A stretch of 64,000 nucleotides of DNA from JASHVB01 sp963780805 (GTDB lineage Bacteria > Pseudomonadota > Alphaproteobacteria > Acetobacterales > Acetobacteraceae). The translations under genes were made by a program, and so were the position numbers. The DNA is taken from contig CAWADP010000008.1 in the NCBI GenBank assembly GCA_963780805.1, forward strand, positions 248,001-312,000, read 5' to 3'. Position 1 is the first letter of the stretch, and each line of letters opens with the position of its first letter. Shown piece after piece: positions 59,674-64,000 of the stretch. Below the pieces are notes generated by a model. It did no database searches. It was given only the letters and a program-made list of their open reading frames with translations, and was not told the origin of the DNA.

Positions 59674-59704
59674 AAAGGGACGGCAGCGTCGCGGTATCCC
59701 GCCG

Positions 59705-60346
59705 ATGAAGCGTCGCGTTGGCATCCTGATCAGCGGCCGCGGCTCCAACATGGCGGCCTTGCTCGATGCCGCCCGCGACCCCGGCTACCCGGCCGAGGTC
59801 GTGCTGGTGGTGTCCAACCGCCCGCACGCCCCCGGCCTTGCGCTGGCGGCGGAGGCGGGCGTGCCCGTCGCGGTCATCGACCACCGCCGCTTTGGCCTCG
59901 ACCGTACGGCGCACGAGGTCGCCATCGACGCGGCCCTGCGCGAGGCAGGCGCGGAGATCGTCTGTTGTGCCGGCTACATGCGCCTGCTGACCCCGTTCCT
60001 GGTCGCCGCCTGGCAGGGCCGCATGCTGAACATCCATCCCAGCCTGCTCCCGGTCTTCCCCGGTCTGCATACGCACCGCGGCGCTCTGGCGGCCGGGGTC
60101 AAGCTGCACGGCTGCACGGTGCACCTGGTGACAGACGCGATGGATGACGGCCCGATCCTGGCCCAGGCTGCGGTGCCGGTGCTGCCGGACGATACGGAAG
60201 ACTCGCTGGCCGCGCGGGTGCTGGTGCAGGAGCATCGCATCTATCCCGCCGCGCTGGCGGCGTTCGCATCCCGTCGGCCGGCAGCGCCGCCGCCACCCGC
60301 CGCCGCATTGGCCAACCCCTTGCCGCTGGCCGGCGCGCTCGAATAG
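59705..60346 (+). CDS. purN: Phosphoribosylglycinamide formyltransferase
   Basis: 213 residues. It transfers formyl from 10-formyl-THF to GAR. Seen: RVGILISGRGSNMAAL (phosphate loop), VVLVVSNRPHAPGLALA, CCAGYMRLLTPFLV, the catalytic triad in RMLNIHPSLLPVFPGLHTH (Asn-x-His) and HLVTDAMDDGPILAQ (Asp). All are as in E. coli PurN. The C-terminal tail after RIYPAALAAFA is a Pro/Ala-rich extension. It lies 136 bp after purM across element C, so it may be co-transcribed but with the palindrome between. Confidence 0.95.
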   Translation: MKRRVGILISGRGSNMAALLDAARDPGYPAEVVLVVSNRPHAPGLALAAEAGVPVAVIDHRRFGLDRTAHEVAIDAALREAGAEIVCCAGYMRLLTPFLVAAWQGRMLNIHPSLLPVFPGLHTHRGALAAGVKLHGCTVHLVTDAMDDGPILAQAAVPVLPDDTEDSLAARVLVQEHRIYPAALAAFASRRPAAPPPPAAALANPLPLAGALE

Positions 60347-60415
60347 AACGGCGCCGAGCCACTTGATCCACCGCCGCCGGGGCCTCCCGGCCGTGCCTGC
60401 CCAGTCGGAGACCGC

Positions 60416-60577
60416 ATGTCCGGACACAGCGTCAGCCGCCAAGACGATATCCCCACCACGCCGGAGGCCTTTTTCGCGGACCGTCAGCGCATGTGGTCCA
60501 CCTTCACCGGCGCTACGCTCGCCGGTATCATCTTCGTGGTGCTGCTGCTGATCGGGATGGCGGTGTTCTTGCTGTAA
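60416..60577 (+). CDS. aa3-type cytochrome c oxidase subunit IV
   Basis: 53 residues. A polar N-terminus (SGHSVSRQDDIPTTPEAFFA) is followed by DRQRMWSTFTGATLAGIIF and one transmembrane helix (VVLLLIGMAVFLL) up to the stop. This matches the small bacterial subunit IV of aa3 cytochrome c oxidase (PF07835), a single-helix protein attached to the oxidase complex. The main oxidase subunits are not in the window. GGAG lies about nine bases before the ATG (GTCGGAGACCGC). It is too short to be picked up by length-based gene calling. Confidence 0.8.
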   Translation: MSGHSVSRQDDIPTTPEAFFADRQRMWSTFTGATLAGIIFVVLLLIGMAVFLL

Positions 60578-60644
60578 ATCCCCGGTGTGGCCCTGTGTCG
60601 GTGCCCAGTGTCGGTGCCCTGGGTGTGAATCGCCGGCGCCGTGG

Positions 60645-60750
60645 TGTTGTGATTCCAACGGTTCAATGGCCGTTGTCGGATCAGTCATTGCGAGTGCAGC
60701 GAAGCAATCTCCCAGGGGAAGCAATCTCCTGGGGAAGCAATCTCCTGGGG
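60645..60750. repeat. Family A element (A9) with triplicated arm
   Basis: Tail GTTGTGATTCCAACGG, then GTCATTGCGAGTGCAGCGAAGC. The arm segment AAGCAATCTCCTGGGG then appears three times in tandem (60703, 60719 and 60735, the first slightly different). It shows the element itself growing by tandem duplication. Confidence 0.85.
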
Positions 60751-60817
60751 AGTGCGCCGCTCCCGTCAGCATGCGAACCTCGATTGATTGACTTGGCACG
60801 GCCGGGCTCTTCGCCCT

Positions 60818-61189
60818 TCATCGCCGGTCCAGGCTGAGCCGGCCGGCGCCGTTGGCGGCGAGCTGCAGGAACCCTCCGGCCATGCAGAGGTTCTTGAGGA
60901 AGTTGATCATCTGCATGTTGTCGTCAGGATGCAAATGCGCCACCAGCGCCGTGGCGACGCACCAGACGGCCATCACCGGCGCTACATATCGCGTCTGCCA
61001 GCCCACCAGGATCAGCGCGCCGCCGAGCAGTTCCACCGCCACGGATATCGCATACGCTGCACCGACCACCGGCAGATGGTAGTGCGTGAACATCCCCATG
61101 GTCGCCGCCGGCGTCATCAGCTTGCCATAGCCGCTAAGCAGGAAGATCGCGCTCATCAGGACACGTCCGAGCAGGATGACCGCTTGCAT
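60818..61189 (-). CDS. DoxX family membrane protein
   Basis: 123 residues with four membrane segments: AVILLGRVLMSAIFLLSGYGKL, AAYAISVAVELLGGALILVGW, YVAPVMAVWCVATALVAHL, and the end MQMINFLKNLCMAGGFLQLAANG. The LSGYGKL block in the first helix and the GGxLILVGWQTR-type turn mark DoxX/SURF4-like proteins. Start ATG 61189 has GGGGAG nine bases upstream. Its neighbour is ndk on the same strand. Distinct from the DoxX at 55981. Confidence 0.85.
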   Translation of the reverse strand: MQAVILLGRVLMSAIFLLSGYGKLMTPAATMGMFTHYHLPVVGAAYAISVAVELLGGALILVGWQTRYVAPVMAVWCVATALVAHLHPDDNMQMINFLKNLCMAGGFLQLAANGAGRLSLDRR

Positions 61190-61231
61190 TGGGAGTCTCC
61201 CCAAAGGATCAGGGTCAGATCAGGGTCAGGG

Positions 61232-61653
61232 TCAGCCGGTGATGTCGATGGCGGCGAAGAAGAAGGCGATCTCGTGTGCGGCGTTCTCGGCACTGTCGGA
61301 GCCGTGCACGGAGTTGGCCTCGATGTTCTCGGCGAACTGCGCGCGGATGCTGCCGGGGGCGGCTTTCTTCGGGTCGGTGGCGCCCATGACCTCGCGGTGC
61401 CTGGTCACCGCGTCGTCGCCTTCCAGCGCCTGCGCCACCACCGGCCCGGAGGTCATGAACTCGACCAGGCCGCGATAGAACGGGCGTTCCTTGTGCACGG
61501 CGTAGAAGGCTTCGGCCTGGGCGGTCGAAGCTGCAGGCGCTTCTGGGCGATGATGCGCAGGCCCGCTTGCTCCAGGCAGGCGTTGATCTTGCCGGTCAGG
61601 TTCCGGCGCGTGGCGTCGGGCTTGATGATGGAGAGCGTGCGCTCGGTCGCCAT
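61232..61653 (-). pseudogene. ndk: Nucleoside diphosphate kinase, frameshifted
   Basis: About 140 residues when repaired. The N-terminus ATERTLSIIKPDATRRNLTGKIN and RIIAQKRLQL is NDK-like. One base is lost near 61532, and in the next frame the protein goes on TAQAEAFYAVHKERPFYRGL, SGPVVAQALEGDDAV, HREVMGATDPKKAAPGSIRA and, around the active His, EANSVHGSDSAENAAHEIAF. Residues of the catalytic NxVHGSDS block are intact. ndk is normally conserved and single copy, so a sequencing indel is the first explanation. Confidence 0.9.
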
Positions 61654-61757
61654 GGCGGCCTCCTGGTCGTGGGTCGTGCGGGCGGCTGACTAGGGGTTTC
61701 GGGCCGGCTCGGCAACTGGAAGCGCCGGGGGGCCGAGCGGCGCGTTCCCCGGGGGGC

Positions 61758-61790
61758 CGCCGGTGGGGCGCCGGTGGGGCGCCGGTGCCC
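61758..61790. repeat. Tandem array, 11-bp unit, 3 copies
   Basis: GCCGGTGGGGC, GCCGGTGGGGC and GCCGGTGCCCC, in the gap upstream of ndk. The gap (61654-61934) has no recognisable gene and contains a G-rich stretch. Confidence 0.8.
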
Positions 61791-61934
61791 CGCCAACGTC
61801 GCCGTGATCGCATGCGGGGGCGAAGGCGGCATTCCAACGGCAAGCCGCAGCCTGCCTTTCCCCATCTGGCTTCCCGGCTTTCCAGCCGGTCGCGCCGCGG
61901 CTAACGTTCGCGATTCTTGAACCCGGAATGTCGC

Positions 61935-64000
61935 ATGGTTGAATCTCGCCGGAGCGCGAAGCGTCTGCTGGCCAGCCCCGCGTTTCTCAGCGGCGGTGGC
62001 GAAATGGGCGCGCTCATGCGGGCCCATGACTGGGGCAGTTCGCCGCTCGGCGCGCCTGAACGCTGGCCCCAACCGCTACGCACCGCCATTCGCCTGCTGC
62101 TCAACACCGGGCACCCGATGTACGTGTGGTGGGGGCCGGACCTGCTGTGCTTCTACAACGATGCGTATCGGCGCTCGATCGGTCCCGAACGGCATCCCAG
62201 CTCGCTTGGCCGGCCCGCGCGTGAGGTATGGGCGGAAATCTGGGACATCATCGGGCCGCAGATCGATCTGGTGATGGCGGGGGGCGGCGCCACCTGGCAG
62301 GAAAACGCCCTGGTTCCCATCACCCGCAACGGCCGGCGGGAGGAAGTCTACTGGACCTATAGCTACGGGCCCATCGATGACGACGCCGCGCCCAATGGCG
62401 TCGGGGGCGTACTGGTGGTCTGCACCGAGACGACCGAGCAGGTCCTTTCGCGCCGGCAAGCCACCCGGGATGCCGAGCATCTCGCGCGGCTCTTCCAGCA
62501 AGCGCCGGGTTTCATGGCGCTGCTGCGCGGGCCGGATCACGTGTTTGAACTCGTCAATCCGGCCTACGCCGTGCTGGTGGGGCGCGGCGACCTCATCGGC
62601 CAGCCCGTCCGCGCCGTGTTCCCCGATATCGAGGGCCAGGGTTTCTTCGAGCTGCTCGACAGCGTTTTCGCGTCGGGGGAAGCCTATTCGACGCACGGTG
62701 CGCCGATCACACTCCCGGCGGCCTCTGACAGCCCGGTGTGCACGCGTCTGTTCGACTTCGCGTACCGGCCGATGAGGGACTCGACCGGAGCGGTCACCGG
62801 CATCTTCGTCGAGGGCTCCGATGTCACGGATCGCGCGCTGGCTGAAGCCGCGCGACGCGAGAGCGAGGCGCGTCTGCGCGACATCGTGGCGAACAATCGC
62901 AGCGAAGTACAGTTCCGCCTGCTGGTGAAAAGTGTCATCGACTACGCCATCTACATGCTTGATCCGGACGGCATCGTGAGTACGTGGAACCTCGGCGCGG
63001 AGCGCATCAAGGGCTATCTGCCGGAGGAGATCGTCGGGCAGCATTTCTCGAAGTTCTACACCGAGGAAGATCGCGCCGCCGGGCTTCCGCAGCGCAGCCT
63101 CGACCGGGCCAGACGCGAAGGCCGTTTCGAGAGCGAAGGCTGGCGCGTGCGCAAAGACGGCACGCGATTTCGCGCCCACGTGGTCATAGACGCAATCCCC
63201 GGCGAGAATGGCGAGGTGATCGGCTTCGCCAAGATCACGCGCGACGTCACCGAGCGGCAAGAGGTGCAGCGGGCGCTGGAGCAGGCGCGGGAGGCGCTGT
63301 TCCAGGCGCAGAAGCTGGAAGCGGTCGGCCAGCTCACCGGGGGTATCGCGCACGACTTCAACAACCTGCTGATGGCCATCCTCGGAAGTCTGGAGCTCGC
63401 CCAGAAGCGCCTTCCCGACGACCCGCGGATCAACCGCCTCATCGGCAACGCCATCCAAGGCGCGCGCCGCGGCGCCACCCTTACCCAGCGCATGCTGGCG
63501 TTCGCGCGCCGCCAGGAATTGAAGCGGGAACCGATCGACGTCGCCGCGCTGGTGGTGGGCATGGAGGATCTGCTCAATCAATCGCTCGGGCCATTGTTCG
63601 ACCTGAACATCGAACTGGCGCCGCGTCTTCCGGCCGTGGAATCGGATCCGGCTCAGCTTGAATCCGCGTTGCTGAATGTCGTCATCAATGCGCGCGATGC
63701 GATGCCGCATGGCGGCGCCATCACCGTGACCGCCGGACGCGCGCGCGTCGACCCGGGCGTCCCGGACCTGGCGCCGGGCGACTATGTCCGTCTCGTGGTC
63801 ACCGATCAGGGCGAAGGAATGAGCGCGGAGATCCTGGCGCGCGCCACCGAGCCGTTCTTCACAACCAAGGGGATCGGCAAAGGAACCGGACTCGGCCTGG
63901 CCATGATTCACGGCCTCACGAATCAATCCGGCGGGACGTTGCGCCTCAAAAGCAGCGTGGGCGTCGGCACCGAGGTGGAACTCTGGCTGCCCGTGGCCGC
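61935..64000 (+). CDS. PAS-domain sensor histidine kinase (partial, runs off the right edge)
   Basis: About 688 codons are visible. N-terminal PAS/GAF-like sensor (SSPLGAPERWPQPLRTAIRL, VWWGPDLLCFYNDAYRRS, a blue-light/PAS-like start found in alphaproteobacterial kinases), two further PAS domains (LVNPAYAVLVGRGDLIGQPV and VIDYAIYMLDPDGIVS..WNLGAERIKGY), HisKA (EAVGQLTGGIAHDFNNLLMA with phosphoacceptor His) and HATPase (NVVINARDAMPHGG as N-box, VVTDQGEGMS, GKGTGLGLAM). The C-terminus, possibly a receiver domain, is outside. No transmembrane segment, so cytosolic. ATG 61935 has no strong ribosome-binding site. Divergent from ndk. Confidence 0.9.
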   Translation, partial: MVESRRSAKRLLASPAFLSGGGEMGALMRAHDWGSSPLGAPERWPQPLRTAIRLLLNTGHPMYVWWGPDLLCFYNDAYRRSIGPERHPSSLGRPAREVWAEIWDIIGPQIDLVMAGGGATWQENALVPITRNGRREEVYWTYSYGPIDDDAAPNGVGGVLVVCTETTEQVLSRRQATRDAEHLARLFQQAPGFMALLRGPDHVFELVNPAYAVLVGRGDLIGQPVRAVFPDIEGQGFFELLDSVFASGEAYSTHGAPITLPAASDSPVCTRLFDFAYRPMRDSTGAVTGIFVEGSDVTDRALAEAARRESEARLRDIVANNRSEVQFRLLVKSVIDYAIYMLDPDGIVSTWNLGAERIKGYLPEEIVGQHFSKFYTEEDRAAGLPQRSLDRARREGRFESEGWRVRKDGTRFRAHVVIDAIPGENGEVIGFAKITRDVTERQEVQRALEQAREALFQAQKLEAVGQLTGGIAHDFNNLLMAILGSLELAQKRLPDDPRINRLIGNAIQGARRGATLTQRMLAFARRQELKREPIDVAALVVGMEDLLNQSLGPLFDLNIELAPRLPAVESDPAQLESALLNVVINARDAMPHGGAITVTAGRARVDPGVPDLAPGDYVRLVVTDQGEGMSAEILARATEPFFTTKGIGKGTGLGLAMIHGLTNQSGGTLRLKSSVGVGTEVELWLPVA

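Noticed and set aside
62076..63926. 616-codon minus-strand open frame opposite the histidine kinase
   Set aside because: The plus strand holds clear PAS, HisKA and HATPase motifs in one frame to the window end.
1..64000. CRISPR arrays, rRNA and tRNA genes
   Set aside because: Tandem arrays here have no unique spacers and no cas genes; no tRNA-like TTCGAATC arms with acceptor pairing or rRNA sequence was found by eye.

Overview
The window is GC-rich DNA with alphaproteobacterial gene content, most likely from Rhodospirillales / Acetobacteraceae. That placement is an inference from the gene families (epmA, hldD next to ubiK, an aa3-type cytochrome oxidase subunit IV, DUF29, DUF2182, EcfR-less housekeeping clusters) and from the very high GC. 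It looks like ordinary chromosome with many accessory catabolic and transport genes. I saw no rRNA, tRNA, CRISPR array, prophage or intact insertion sequence.

Layout. 1-5.4 kb: a PEP mutase/isocitrate lyase family enzyme, an HD-like protein and a LigB-type extradiol dioxygenase on the minus strand, then mntR, an alpha/beta hydrolase and a 2OG-Fe(II) oxygenase. 5.9-8.3 kb: a lipoprotein, epmA and a PCMT-like methyltransferase. 8.4-11.3 kb: a phosphonate-type ABC importer (phnD, an internally deleted second phnD, phnC, phnE). 11.4-14.4 kb: a mug-type glycosylase, a crotonase, a hydrolase and a broken DUF29 gene. 14.5-21.4 kb: CoA metabolism, with a frameshifted ADP-forming acyl-CoA synthetase and three acyl-CoA dehydrogenases. 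21.5-27.2 kb: an NMT1-like binding protein, a Gfo/Idh/MocA oxidoreductase, a DsbA/FrnE protein, an AI-2E family permease and metY. 27.3-30.6 kb: livF-livG-livM-livH, with livM frameshifted. 30.7-35.3 kb: DUF427, an SDR, a 2-hydroxyacid dehydrogenase and a TPR protein. 35.7-44.2 kb: a frameshifted GGDEF-EAL protein, DUF2182, DUF899, SRPBCC, an HTH regulator, a beta-propeller protein, a VOC protein and a DsbA-like protein. 44.3-48.7 kb: pgeF, midA, lgt, hldD and ubiK. 48.9-55.8 kb: a secreted or surface protein, then a cysteine-less isochorismatase-fold hydrolase, a polar amino-acid ABC importer, an LLM monooxygenase and a tautomerase. 56-64 kb: DoxX proteins, AI-2E, a pgsA-like gene, purM, purN, a 53-residue oxidase subunit, ndk and a PAS histidine kinase that runs off the right edge.

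Two sequence-level patterns stand out. First, at least a dozen short tandem arrays (11-20 bp units, 2-5 copies, each with its own unit sequence) sit on gene borders: across stop codons, on Shine-Dalgarno sites, or in the first codons of genes. Second, two dispersed palindromic element families fill most longer gaps, and one copy lies inside midA. Separately, seven or eight otherwise conserved genes carry single-base frameshifts (DUF29, acyl-CoA synthetase, livM, EAL protein, surface protein, amino-acid binding protein, ndk). This density is easier to explain by residual sequencing indels than by biology, so those pseudogene calls should be read with that in mind.
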